A stretch of 64,000 nucleotides of DNA, taken from positions 1-64,000 of the forward strand of contig NZ_WOEZ01000201.1 in assembly GCF_013177735.1 (NCBI RefSeq). The letters run 5' to 3'. A program made the position numbers and the translations under genes. The notes beneath the pieces are model-generated. The model saw only the letters and a program-made list of their open reading frames with translations. It was not told where the DNA came from and made no database searches. This DNA comes from Paraburkholderia elongata. GTDB lineage: Bacteria > Pseudomonadota > Gammaproteobacteria > Burkholderiales > Burkholderiaceae. How positions within the stretch are numbered: position 1 is the first letter of the stretch; each line of letters begins with the position of its first letter. Shown one piece after another: positions 1 to 8,361 of the stretch.

Positions 1-180
1 CCTCTCGATCTACAGTCAGGACGAACTCGATGCCATCGCCGACAGCCTCAACAGCCGACCTCGCGCTACCCATGCATTTCATTCGCCATTCGAGGTCTTC
101 GAACGTATGCTCGCAACCGCTTCGATACACTCAGCTTCCATTCATTAGCCCCCTGTTGCGCTTCACTTTTGAAACCGCCG
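1..180 (+). mobile_element. Right end of an IS30-family insertion sequence (transposase C-terminus)
   Basis: Reading frame 2 gives the last 48 codons of a transposase, entering from outside the window and stopping at TAG 146-148. The motifs DELDAIADSLNSRPR and FHSPFEVFERML are typical of the C-terminus of IS30-family DDE transposases, just after the catalytic Glu region. The bases that follow (about 149-179, with TTGCGCTTCACTTTTGAAACC) look like an IS30-type terminal inverted repeat, so the element probably ends near 180. The other end lies outside the window, so the exact end and any target duplication cannot be verified here. Confidence 0.75.
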
Positions 181-260
181 CACATTTCATCGGCAGGCAG
201 GTCATCAGAATCACATTACCTGTCAGACCCCATACTTTGAAATTCGTTTACTCGTCGCAC

Positions 261-1082
261 TTAGCGATTAAAAGCAACGAGCGTGAGCGCGATTGCCGCC
301 GTCAGTACGTCGAAGAGCAAAGGCGCGTGCGGCATGAACATCCCGACTACCATGCCTGTGGTTACCCCGACGATCGCGCCGACCATCCGGTCTTTCCATT
401 TGGCGATCGCTGTCGACACATCGCCAGTGACGACGCTAGCGGCCGACCAGATCAGCCATTCCGGATAGTGAATTCGGTGCCACACAATAAGCGAAGCGGC
501 CATGCCGACTGAGAGGGCGGCGGCGATCATGCCTTCAAAATATCCGCGTCCTGGTGCTTCAATGACTTGCCGCACAACAAACCATTTGCGACCGTTCAAA
601 TTTTTTTCGGATGAGCGATAAGAAACGATCGAGACGAGTGCGACCGGGAGCGCGGAGCAAAGTAGATACGGTAAGGTCTCAACGCCTGCTTGCGGCAAGG
701 CTCGCCCGTTGGCATTGTTCGCTGTCGCGCAGGCCAGGTAAAGAACAGGAATAAAAGTGAAAGTTCCTGTCCAGCGCATCTCGGTGCCTGCGGCGGTGAT
801 ACCGATGCAAGCAACAGCAAGCACCACTGATCCGATAATGAACACGCCAGGCGTTTCCATCGATGCGGTAATGGCAAGATAGCCGAGGGCGACTACAAGA
901 GCATGCAGGAGCACGCCTAGCGGCGCCAGGCGCGACCGCTCCGCCGCAATGAAGGCCGATATGGTGACGATCTCGACTCGGAACCAGATCGGATTCCCGG
1001 TCAGGAGTCCGGCGACGAAGATCGGTGCAAGCTGCAACGCGCCGCGCGAAAGCATGCCGGTGTTGATCAGACCGTTGAACAT
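261..1082 (-). CDS. FUSC-family (fusaric acid resistance-like) membrane protein, probably 3'-truncated
   Basis: This is a hydrophobic protein of about 273 residues with two blocks of membrane helices separated by a short cytoplasmic segment, as in FUSC_2 proteins (aromatic acid or fusaric acid efflux). The conserved block KWKDRMVGAIVGVTTG lies near the C-terminus. Family members normally continue 50 or more residues past the point where this one stops (VAFNR then TAA), so the C-terminus appears lost. About 80 bases further on is the end of an IS30 element, which suggests loss through insertion or deletion. The start at 1082 is preferred because GAAGGG lies about 6 bases upstream; a longer frame reaches 1277 but overlaps the upstream regulator. 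Confidence 0.65.
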   Translation of the reverse strand: MFNGLINTGMLSRGALQLAPIFVAGLLTGNPIWFRVEIVTISAFIAAERSRLAPLGVLLHALVVALGYLAITASMETPGVFIIGSVVLAVACIGITAAGTEMRWTGTFTFIPVLYLACATANNANGRALPQAGVETLPYLLCSALPVALVSIVSYRSSEKNLNGRKWFVVRQVIEAPGRGYFEGMIAAALSVGMAASLIVWHRIHYPEWLIWSAASVVTGDVSTAIAKWKDRMVGAIVGVTTGMVVGMFMPHAPLLFDVLTAAIALTLVAFNR

Positions 1083-1129
1083 AAGAGCCCTTCGACGGAC
1101 AAGCAGTTGCGTCGCTTGGAGAGGAAAGA

Positions 1130-1480
1130 CTATTGCACGGCCTGCTTCGAGTCGGTACGCGCGACGAAAGTCGAGGCGGCGCGTGTCGGCTGGATCGGCC
1201 GTAACAGACGATAACCGCGCCCAGGCGCACATACGAGCAGCTTTCGATGCTCGTCCATCACTTTGCGAATCGTGCAAATGTGCACATAGAGGTTGTTATC
1301 TTCGACTATGGTGGTCGGCCACACCCGGTCCATAAGCTCGTCCTTTGTCACCAACGCGCCGTTTGCTTCGATAAGGATGAGCAACACATCCATTGCTCTG
1401 TAAGAGAGTTCGACAGGGGCGCCGTCGACGAATATCTCTCGTCGGTCCGGAAATACAGTCAGGTTCCCAATGCGAATCAT
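1130..1480 (-). CDS. OmpR/CadC-type winged-helix DNA-binding protein
   Basis: A small protein of about 116 residues consisting of one trans_reg_C winged-helix domain. It shows the N-terminal beta-sheet (IGNLTVFPDRREIF), the recognition helix region (VEDNNLYVHICTIRKVM) and the wing (APGRGYRLL). It has no receiver or sensor domain, so it resembles the isolated DNA-binding half of CadC/ToxR-like regulators. It lies 47 bases upstream of the FUSC gene on the same strand, so it could be co-transcribed with it and control it. The Met at 1480 sits immediately before the domain; an upstream Met at 1567 is possible but adds 29 residues without recognisable structure. Confidence 0.7.
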   Translation of the reverse strand: MIRIGNLTVFPDRREIFVDGAPVELSYRAMDVLLILIEANGALVTKDELMDRVWPTTIVEDNNLYVHICTIRKVMDEHRKLLVCAPGRGYRLLRPIQPTRAASTFVARTDSKQAVQ

Positions 1481-1738
1481 GGCGTTAAATGTCCATTTGG
1501 TTGAGACATCTGCATTTGGACAGCAATCTGCGCAGGCCAGCGACTCCGATAGCAGCGTTAAAGTCATCGATCCGTGGTTGCTTCAGTGTCCTACCTGGTT
1601 TCGATGGTAGCTGGCACGATGTCTGATCGCTATTACATGAAACTGGAATCAGACCTGTATTTGGCGACGAGAGGTATGGCTGAAGCGAGGGTAGGTAGTG
1701 GAGCCGGCGGGCGACCGGAAAAAGTCGCCCCGGACGCA

Positions 1739-4700
1739 TTATTTGGCGCTCGCTTCCTGTTGGAAAATCTGGACAGGCAAGACTGGCAGGACGACGCTGA
1801 AGGTTGCTCCGTAGCCCTCATTATTGGCTGCAGTAAGACGACCCTCGTGAGCCTCGATAATGGAGCGGGACACCGCAAGCCCGATGCCCATTCCCTTGCT
1901 CTTGGTCGTGACGAATGCGTCGAATATGCTGTCGCCACCAACGATTCCCGAGCCGTTATCAATGACATCGAGCAGTACGGACCGGTCGTCAAGGGGCCTT
2001 GCGGTAATGAGAATCTTAGGTGTGCGTCCTGAGTTCTCCGTGGACTCAATCCCGTTCGAGATCAGGTTAAGAAGGACCTGCTGAATTTGTATCTGGTCGA
2101 CGAACACTGCAGGGAGGCTATCAGGCAAGTCGAACTCGATGTCGGTGATACGCCTTGTTTCGTCTTCCCGTAGCAGCCGTACGGCTTCGAGGACCATGTC
2201 TTTTACATTCCGTTTCCGCTTCTGGAATGTTTGCTGCTTGAACAGCGCGCGGATGCTTTGCATCGTCTCGTCAGCGGAACGGGCATCTTGAATGACGTTT
2301 CCCACGGAAACCCTGGCTTCGCTCAAATTTGGCGGAGACGCTGCGAGCCACCGTTTGCAAGCCTGCGCATTGGCGATAACGGACGTGAGAGGCTGATTGA
2401 GTTCGTGTGCGATGGACGCAGAGAGTTCTGCGACCGTGGCAATCTGGGTTGCCCGCGCGAGTTCGGCCTGAGTCTGTCTGAGGCGGTCCTCTGCACGTGT
2501 TCGTTCGTCAATATCAAGACTGAGTCCATACCATTGAACAATGTTGCCGTCGGAGTCTCTCATTGCTTCAGCGGTGTGCTGGTACCATCGATAAACACCG
2601 TCATTTCGGCGAAGCCGGGCAACGTGGCAGTGCGGTTCGCCAGTCTCGAGCGAGTGTGTCCAGGCTTTAGCCAGGCTGCCCAGGTCGTCAGGGTGGATGG
2701 GATACATATCGCCGAGGTCCACCAGCTGCGAAACATTCAGGCCAAGGAATTCGGAGGTTTTCCGATTGATGTAAGTGAGCCGCCCTTGTGGGTCATTGCA
2801 CCAGAGCATGGCCGGGATGGTGTCGATAAGCGCGCGTAGCTGGTGCTCCCGCTGTTCGAGCACTGCTTCCGTTTGTTTGAGATCGCTGACGTCCGTACAT
2901 ACGCCGTACCAGTGTAGAACCTGCCCGCTTTCGTCGCGAAACGGTTCGCCGCGAGCGAGATACCAGTGCAGTTTCCCATCGGCGGCAGTAACCTGGTACG
3001 TGTCCTGATAAGACGCACCTTCCTGGACAGATCGCCTCCAGCGCGAGCGGACACGAAGACGGTCAGCTTCCGGGATGAGGTTAAGTAAAATATCTTTGTC
3101 GAATTCTTCCGCGCTCTTTCCCATGAACGTTAGCATTTGCCGACTCCATCTGTCGACTTCTCCTTGCGGTGTGGCCCTCCAGATCATCGCGGGCAATGCG
3201 TCTACGAGCCTTCGCAAATTAAGCTCTTCCGTGCGAACGGCCTCCTGGGCTAACTGCCGCTCGTGGATATCCGTCGAAAGACCATACCAGTTCACAACAT
3301 CACCGTTGGCATCCCGCATGGAGGCGCCTTTGCATTGAAACCATCGATACGTGTTGTCGGCCGCGCGGAGTCGATGGACCCGGTCGTAAGGTCTCCCGCT
3401 ATCGAGGGAATCTCGCCAGGCTTCAGTGGTTGACGCAGAGTCATCCGGGTGCACCAGGTGAAGCCAGCCGTTCGCTATCAAATCATTGAGCGGTAGTCCA
3501 GTGTAGTCTTCAGTGCGCTTGTTCACATATTCCAGGCGGCCATGGGAGTCCGTACGCCAGAGCAGGCTAGGGACATTCTCTATCAGCCAGTTCAGTTGCG
3601 CTTCCCGTTTACGGATGAGCTCTTTGGACCTGTAAAGTTCATCAATGTCGATGGTCGTGGAGTACCACTTGTAGACGCTTCCGTCTTCATTCAAATAAGG
3701 AACGGAGCGCGAGTGACGCCATCGATAATTACCGTCGTGATCTGCCCATCGGTAGGTGGTATCGTGCGCGCTCTTTTCCTGAGCGGAGCGAAGATTGCCT
3801 TCTTTTACCCTGTCGCGATCATCGGGATGAATGAAACTCAGAAAGCCGAGATTCTGTATACCTTCAAGCGTAGTTCCTGTTTCCTCAAGAATCTGCTGAC
3901 TGACGAAGTCGAAATCGTGCTCTGTCCGGGTGGCGAAGCGGCCCGGTAATCGGTCGAGGAGCTCTCTCGCTTCTCTCTCACTTGCCGCTAATGCCTGCTG
4001 AGCCTTGATGGTCTCTTCAATCTCTATTCCGATGAGGTACCAGTTGATGACACCTCCCTTTGAGCAGCGTGATGGCTCGGCTAAAAGACGCTGCCAGCGG
4101 TATACGCCGTCATGCTGCAGCATCCTCACGGCAATATCGACCGGTTCACGCGCGGTAATGCACGCTTTCCAGTGCTGCCGTGCGGCCTGCACGTCGTCGG
4201 GGTGGATGTAAGCCATCCATCGGTCGCCCACTATTTCCTCCATTGGTCTTCCCAGCGCGGCAACACCAACTCTATTCACGTAGAGAAGCTCGCCGGTGGG
4301 TCCACCAACACATACGAATGCCGGCACACTATCCACAATGCGCCGATAGGTTTCCTCTTCGATCCGAAGAAGAGATTCGGCAGTCTTCCGGTCATGTATG
4401 TCCCAGCTCACACCGACCCATTGCAGTAGCCGTCCACTGTCGTTTCTTACGGCTTTGACACGGCAGAGGAACCACCGGTAAATGCCGTCGGACCGCCTGA
4501 GTCGAAACTCGAGTTCTTCCGGGTCGATTCCGCCCCGGAGCGCGTCCCAATATCGGTCGTTTGCCTGCAGGTCGTCAGGGTGGATTGCGGCTCGGAAAGA
4601 GTCGCACTTATGTGCTTCCTTTATGCCTGTGTATTCGAATAGGCTGGGACTGAGGTATTCGGTGGAGCCATCGGGCAGCGCAGTCCACACATGGCCGGGA

Positions 4701-5101
4701 AAAAGACTGCCGATGCTTTGAAGTGTCTGGTTTCGTTGGCGGACTTGCTCGTCAAACGGCTCGTCCTTCAATCTGGCAGTTGAGCCTGGCTGCCGGGGGC
4801 GCCGGGAGACCAGCTCGGCACAAAGCCATGCCGCCGCTATTGCGACGGCGGAACGGGCGATAGAGCCGGAGGCAAGAGGGGGGTGACTGGAAGCCAACGC
4901 CACTCCGGCTATCCCAAGCGAGGCGAACCCAGCGGCTAGACGCCCGAAGTTGCGGCCGAAAAAGTGCGTGAACAGGACAACCAAAACGAGGCTGAGGCAG
5001 CCCGTAGCCGGTTCGAGTAACCCTGCCACCCCTGACGCACCGGCAATGGTGACGCTGGGGACGACAACCCGAGACAGGCGTGGTAGCAACACGGTAAGCA
5101 T
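1739..5101 (-). CDS. Membrane-anchored histidine kinase with six PAS domains
   Basis: About 1120 residues. The N-terminus has roughly three membrane segments. Six successive PAS/PAC modules follow, each with the HPDD-like and YRW...WYG signatures; the fifth has lost HPDD (IPEADR). The transmitter then has the H-box ELSASIAHELNQPL, and a HATPase_c domain with N (LNLISNGIEST), G1 (DNGSGI) and G2 (GMGIGLAVSRSI) boxes. This is the FixL-like hybridless class that phosphorylates FixJ-type regulators, and such a regulator is encoded divergently at 5626. The start at 5101 is chosen because GAGG lies 5 bases upstream and the membrane segments follow directly; the frame extends to 5254. The ligand of the PAS domains cannot be inferred. 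Confidence 0.85.
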   Translation of the reverse strand: MLTVLLPRLSRVVVPSVTIAGASGVAGLLEPATGCLSLVLVVLFTHFFGRNFGRLAAGFASLGIAGVALASSHPPLASGSIARSAVAIAAAWLCAELVSRRPRQPGSTARLKDEPFDEQVRQRNQTLQSIGSLFPGHVWTALPDGSTEYLSPSLFEYTGIKEAHKCDSFRAAIHPDDLQANDRYWDALRGGIDPEELEFRLRRSDGIYRWFLCRVKAVRNDSGRLLQWVGVSWDIHDRKTAESLLRIEEETYRRIVDSVPAFVCVGGPTGELLYVNRVGVAALGRPMEEIVGDRWMAYIHPDDVQAARQHWKACITAREPVDIAVRMLQHDGVYRWQRLLAEPSRCSKGGVINWYLIGIEIEETIKAQQALAASEREARELLDRLPGRFATRTEHDFDFVSQQILEETGTTLEGIQNLGFLSFIHPDDRDRVKEGNLRSAQEKSAHDTTYRWADHDGNYRWRHSRSVPYLNEDGSVYKWYSTTIDIDELYRSKELIRKREAQLNWLIENVPSLLWRTDSHGRLEYVNKRTEDYTGLPLNDLIANGWLHLVHPDDSASTTEAWRDSLDSGRPYDRVHRLRAADNTYRWFQCKGASMRDANGDVVNWYGLSTDIHERQLAQEAVRTEELNLRRLVDALPAMIWRATPQGEVDRWSRQMLTFMGKSAEEFDKDILLNLIPEADRLRVRSRWRRSVQEGASYQDTYQVTAADGKLHWYLARGEPFRDESGQVLHWYGVCTDVSDLKQTEAVLEQREHQLRALIDTIPAMLWCNDPQGRLTYINRKTSEFLGLNVSQLVDLGDMYPIHPDDLGSLAKAWTHSLETGEPHCHVARLRRNDGVYRWYQHTAEAMRDSDGNIVQWYGLSLDIDERTRAEDRLRQTQAELARATQIATVAELSASIAHELNQPLTSVIANAQACKRWLAASPPNLSEARVSVGNVIQDARSADETMQSIRALFKQQTFQKRKRNVKDMVLEAVRLLREDETRRITDIEFDLPDSLPAVFVDQIQIQQVLLNLISNGIESTENSGRTPKILITARPLDDRSVLLDVIDNGSGIVGGDSIFDAFVTTKSKGMGIGLAVSRSIIEAHEGRLTAANNEGYGATFSVVLPVLPVQIFQQEASAK

Positions 5102-5625
5102 GTCAACCTCGGAATTCGTCGGCGCATTGGATAGTGATACTCTACATTTCCCCGCAAAAGGCTGGTTTTTCAGCGCAACGGCCCCTTGCCTGCAAATTGA
5201 GCGAGGCGTGTTGCCGGTTATTTTGTGTAGTACTTGCGAAGTCTGGTCGCGCACACCGTCGTGGCACGAATTGAATACGAGGGCAATGGCGATATGTCAT
5301 ACCATTGCCAGTGGCTGCCTGTTTGCCGTCCGCGTCGAGCGTAGCATGGTCGGGCCGACAGCAGTGACGCCTGTCCGAGCGGGCCGCATCAGGGGATTTC
5401 GGGTCAAGTCGATGAGGTGAAACGATAAGCCTACAACCTCATATCTGGTCGTGCCATTACATAATCATGTAGTGCTCAACACGGCTGCCCGTGCTTCCGG
5501 GCGACGATTCCGACGGCTATAATTTTTCGTCGGCACGGCCGCGTGATAGGGACATTCAGCGAGATTATCGTGGACCGCCTGTGCCGACGTCAGCAGGGGC
5601 TTTCACTTGGCAACAGAGGGAGTCT
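5102..5625. promoter_or_regulatory. Divergent intergenic region between the PAS kinase and its regulator
   Basis: 524 bases without a convincing gene. It must hold promoters for both flanking genes. The only distinct structure is a short dyad, TACAT-N4-ATGTA, at 5458-5471, in a locally AT-richer patch. It is a possible regulator site, but it is short and occurs once. Confidence 0.35.
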
Positions 5626-6264
5626 ATGGAATCCGCAAGCGAACTGGTGTATGTGGTCGACGACGACAGACGGGTGCGAGAAGCGCTCTCTGCGCTGCTG
5701 CGCGCAAACGGAAGAGAGGTCCACGCATTCGACTCCGGCAGAGGGTTTCTGGACGCGCCGCGTCAGAATGTCGTTGCATGTCTGATCCTGGATTTGAGAA
5801 TGCCGGGCATGAATGGCCTGGAAGTCCAGAAGCTTGTCAGCAGGGACTCACAGATTCCCGTCATTTTCATTACCGGAAGGGGAGATGTGCCGTCCACGGT
5901 CCTGGCCATGAAGGGCGGGGCTGTCGACTTCCTCACAAAGCCCCTCGATGAAGATGCGTTGATGCGCGCGGTTGATGCGGCACTCGCCAGGGCGCACGTT
6001 CTTCGCAAGGAGGCGGAAGATACAGCGGCGCTCCAGGCTCTCTACCGATCGCTGACGCCTCGTGAGCAGGAGCTTTTGCCGTTACTCGCAAGCGGGCTGC
6101 TCAACAAGCAGGCGGCGGCAGTACTTGGCATCACCGAATACACAGTGCAGGTACATCGCGGCCACATCATGAGAAAAATGCAAGCGGATTCATTTGCCAC
6201 GCTGGTCAGGCAGGCGAGCAAACTGCAGCTCGAAACATCGTCGACGACCACGTTGGACGCCTGA
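5626..6264 (+). CDS. FixJ/NarL-type response regulator (receiver plus LuxR HTH)
   Basis: A 212-residue two-domain regulator. The receiver has the acidic pair in VVDDDRR, the phospho-acceptor Asp in LILDLRMPG, the Thr in FITGRGD and the Lys in LTKPLDED. A linker leads to a C-terminal LuxR/GerE helix-turn-helix (LTPREQELLPLLASGLLNKQ, then TVQVHRGHIMRKM). It is the likely partner of the divergent six-PAS kinase. ATG 5626 is preferred over the in-frame codon at 5491 because it directly precedes the receiver and has GAGGGAG upstream. Confidence 0.85.
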   Translation: MESASELVYVVDDDRRVREALSALLRANGREVHAFDSGRGFLDAPRQNVVACLILDLRMPGMNGLEVQKLVSRDSQIPVIFITGRGDVPSTVLAMKGGAVDFLTKPLDEDALMRAVDAALARAHVLRKEAEDTAALQALYRSLTPREQELLPLLASGLLNKQAAAVLGITEYTVQVHRGHIMRKMQADSFATLVRQASKLQLETSSTTTLDA

Positions 6265-6309
6265 CGCTAACGCTAATGCTTTGTTGGACTCGAAGACCCG
6301 GAGAAAAAA

Positions 6310-6675
6310 ATGCCCACGCCTCGGGTTCGAACCGTTGCCGTGATTGATGATGACCGACGCGTTCTGACGTCTCTGGCGAACCTGCTGGCCTCTGGCGGGT
6401 ACGGAACACGGGCCTACGAATCTGCACAGGATTTTCTCTCCGACGGCTACTCGGGGCTGGTATGCGTTATTACCGACTTGGGAATGCGGCCTATCGACGG
6501 CATTCAAGTGCTCGATAGAACGGTTCATTCGGACGCAGCCACGCCGGTCATAATTATCACAGGCAAACCGAGCGAGCATACGGAGCACTACTATCTGCAG
6601 AAAGGTGCATTAGGTTTCTTCAGAAAGCCTGTCGACGGGGATGCTTTGCTGGACCTGCTGGATAGTATCGCTTGA
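6310..6675 (+). CDS. Stand-alone receiver-domain protein (CheY-like)
   Basis: A 121-residue protein made of one receiver domain and no output domain. Key residues are present: acidic pocket in VIDDDRR, phospho-Asp in ITDLGMR, Thr in IITGKPS and Lys in FFRKPVDG. It begins 45 bases after the FixJ-like regulator and is probably co-transcribed with it. Single receivers next to FixJ-type pairs often act as phosphate sinks or compete for the kinase (inference). An A-rich GGAGAAAAAA stretch precedes ATG 6310. Confidence 0.8.
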   Translation: MPTPRVRTVAVIDDDRRVLTSLANLLASGGYGTRAYESAQDFLSDGYSGLVCVITDLGMRPIDGIQVLDRTVHSDAATPVIIITGKPSEHTEHYYLQKGALGFFRKPVDGDALLDLLDSIA

Positions 6676-6861
6676 TCGGTTGGAGTCAGATTCTGGCTTG
6701 AAACGGGCTAGTGGTGTGCGTGGATATCGCTATCGCTCGAACGATCGATGTTGCATGGTTGTTTCTTGCGGCGACATTGAATATTCATGTAATGCGGAAT
6801 GCCTCTTTTGGCGCTATTGTGACGAATTGCTACGTCTGCAATCTTTCGGCGAGCGGAGCGC

Positions 6862-6942
6862 GGGCTACTGCTTGAAAAAGGCGCTATCGGGTTGTTCAGA
6901 CAACCCTTGGATGGCGATGCTTTGTTGGAGCTTCTCGTGTGA
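6862..6942 (+). pseudogene. C-terminal fragment of a second receiver domain
   Basis: The frame from 6865 reads LLLEKGAIGLFRQPLDGDAL and ends in TGA 6940-6942. This matches the last part of the intact receiver at 6310-6675 (KGALGFFRKPVDGDALLDLL) in position and motif, but the conserved Lys of the KP motif is replaced by Gln. Nothing upstream (6676-6861) reads as the rest of a receiver. The two copies differ at many codons, so this is an old paralogue reduced to its 3' end, not a fresh duplication. Confidence 0.7.
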
Positions 6943-7274
6943 CATTGATTCCAGGCACAGGGACGACTTTGAAACGACATATTCCGCTCGCCAGAGGCAG
7001 ATGTCCAAAGCGTGCAATCGGGATGGCCGCCATTGCCACGATTGCCGTGGTTTTCGTGTCCGGGTGTACAAGTTCGCCATCCATTGGCGTGCTCGGCGCG
7101 TACTTTCCCGACTGGCTGTTCTGTATCGTCGCGGGCGTTCTGCTTACGGTCGTCATCTATCTGATTGTCAAGCGTTTGCAGGCCGACCATCTGATGGGAC
7201 CTCCGGCCGTGGTGTATCCCACGCTTGTCGCTTTCCTCGCGCTCGCTGTCTGGTTGATACTGTTTCAACACTGA
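6939..7274 (+). CDS. ytcA: YtcA-like small inner-membrane lipoprotein of an MdtNOP-type efflux operon
   Basis: Up to 111 residues. A positively charged N-terminus leads to a lipoprotein signal with lipobox VSGC; the mature part has two membrane helices (starting near DWLFCIVAGV and YPTLVAFLAL). This matches the YtcA family, whose gene precedes mdtN in enterobacteria, and mdtN/O/P-like genes follow directly here. The start is uncertain: GTG 6939 overlaps the receiver fragment, TTG 6969 gives a more usual signal length, and ATG 7023 would leave almost no charged n-region. Confidence 0.7.
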   Translation: MTLIPGTGTTLKRHIPLARGRCPKRAIGMAAIATIAVVFVSGCTSSPSIGVLGAYFPDWLFCIVAGVLLTVVIYLIVKRLQADHLMGPPAVVYPTLVAFLALAVWLILFQH

Positions 7275-7293
7275 AGCTCCCCGGGTGGATGCA

Positions 7294-8352
7294 ATGGCGA
7301 CGATTGCCAGCAAAACATCGAAGAGAAAATGGCCGGCCATCATCCTGGTCGTGGTGACGCTGTTGCTGCTGTTTTTCGTCATCCGGCTGCTGGACCGTGC
7401 CCCTCGCACCGACGACGCCTACGTCTACGCGGATACGATCGACGTCGTGCCCGAGGTCAACGGGCGCATTGTGGAACTGGCCGTGCACGACAATCAGGCG
7501 GTGAAGCAGGGCGATCTGCTGTTCCGCATCGATCCGCGCCCGTATCAGGATGCGCTGACGCGAGGCAAAGCGTCGCTCGTCGCGCTCGACCGTCAGATCG
7601 AGCTGACCCAGCGCACGGTCAATGCGCAGCAGTACAACGCGGAGTCAGTACGCGCGGCTGTCGAGCGCGCGCGAGCCGCCGCTAGCCAGGCGTCCGATAC
7701 GCTGCACCGCATGGAGCCACTTTTGTCACACGGCTATGTATCGGCGGAGGACGTCGACCGTGCGCGCACCGCGCAACGCGCAACGCAGGCCGAACTCAGC
7801 GCCGCGCAACTGCAGGCGCAGCAGGCGGCAGCGGCTGTGAGCGGCGTCGATGCGCTGGTTGCGCAACGTGCCGTCGTCATGGCGGAGATCGCGATTGCTG
7901 AACTGAACCTCGAATATGCGACCGTGCGAGCACCATTCGATGGACGCATCGTGTCGTTGAAAACATCGACGGGTCAGTTCGCGTCGGTACTCAAGCCTGT
8001 CTTCACCTTGATCGACACGCGCCACTGGTACGTGGTCGCGAACTTTCGCGAAACCGAACTCAAGGGCATCCGCGCGGGCACGCCCGCCACGGTTTACCTG
8101 ATGAGCGACACGGATCAGCGTTTCCAGGGCGCTGTCGATTCGATCAGCTACGGCGTCGCGCCCGATGAAGCGGGCCTTGCATTGCCCGGCGGCTTGCCGC
8201 GCATTCAACGCACGCTTAACTGGGTCCATGTGTCGCAGCGCTTCCCGGTGAAGATCCGGGTCGACAATCCGAACCCGGAGCTGTTTCGCGTCGGTACGTC
8301 GGCGGTGGCCGTGCTGTACCCCGGGCGCGGCAACGACGGCGAGCGTCATTGA
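7294..8352 (+). CDS. mdtN: HlyD-family periplasmic adaptor (MdtN-like)
   Basis: About 352 residues. One N-terminal membrane anchor (starting KWPAIILVVVTLL) is followed by the biotinyl-lipoyl half motif (TDDAYVYADTIDVVPEVNG), a long coiled coil rich in Ala, Gln and Arg, the second lipoyl half (TVRAPFDGRIVSL) and a beta-barrel (VVANFRETELKGI). It is the membrane-fusion subunit of an MdtNOP/AaeAB-like pump for aromatic or related compounds. It lies between the ytcA-like gene and the FUSC pump gene with gaps of about 20 and 9 bases. A GTG at 7285 is an alternative start. Confidence 0.85.
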   Translation: MATIASKTSKRKWPAIILVVVTLLLLFFVIRLLDRAPRTDDAYVYADTIDVVPEVNGRIVELAVHDNQAVKQGDLLFRIDPRPYQDALTRGKASLVALDRQIELTQRTVNAQQYNAESVRAAVERARAAASQASDTLHRMEPLLSHGYVSAEDVDRARTAQRATQAELSAAQLQAQQAAAAVSGVDALVAQRAVVMAEIAIAELNLEYATVRAPFDGRIVSLKTSTGQFASVLKPVFTLIDTRHWYVVANFRETELKGIRAGTPATVYLMSDTDQRFQGAVDSISYGVAPDEAGLALPGGLPRIQRTLNWVHVSQRFPVKIRVDNPNPELFRVGTSAVAVLYPGRGNDGERH

Positions 8353-8361
8353 GGAGCACCC

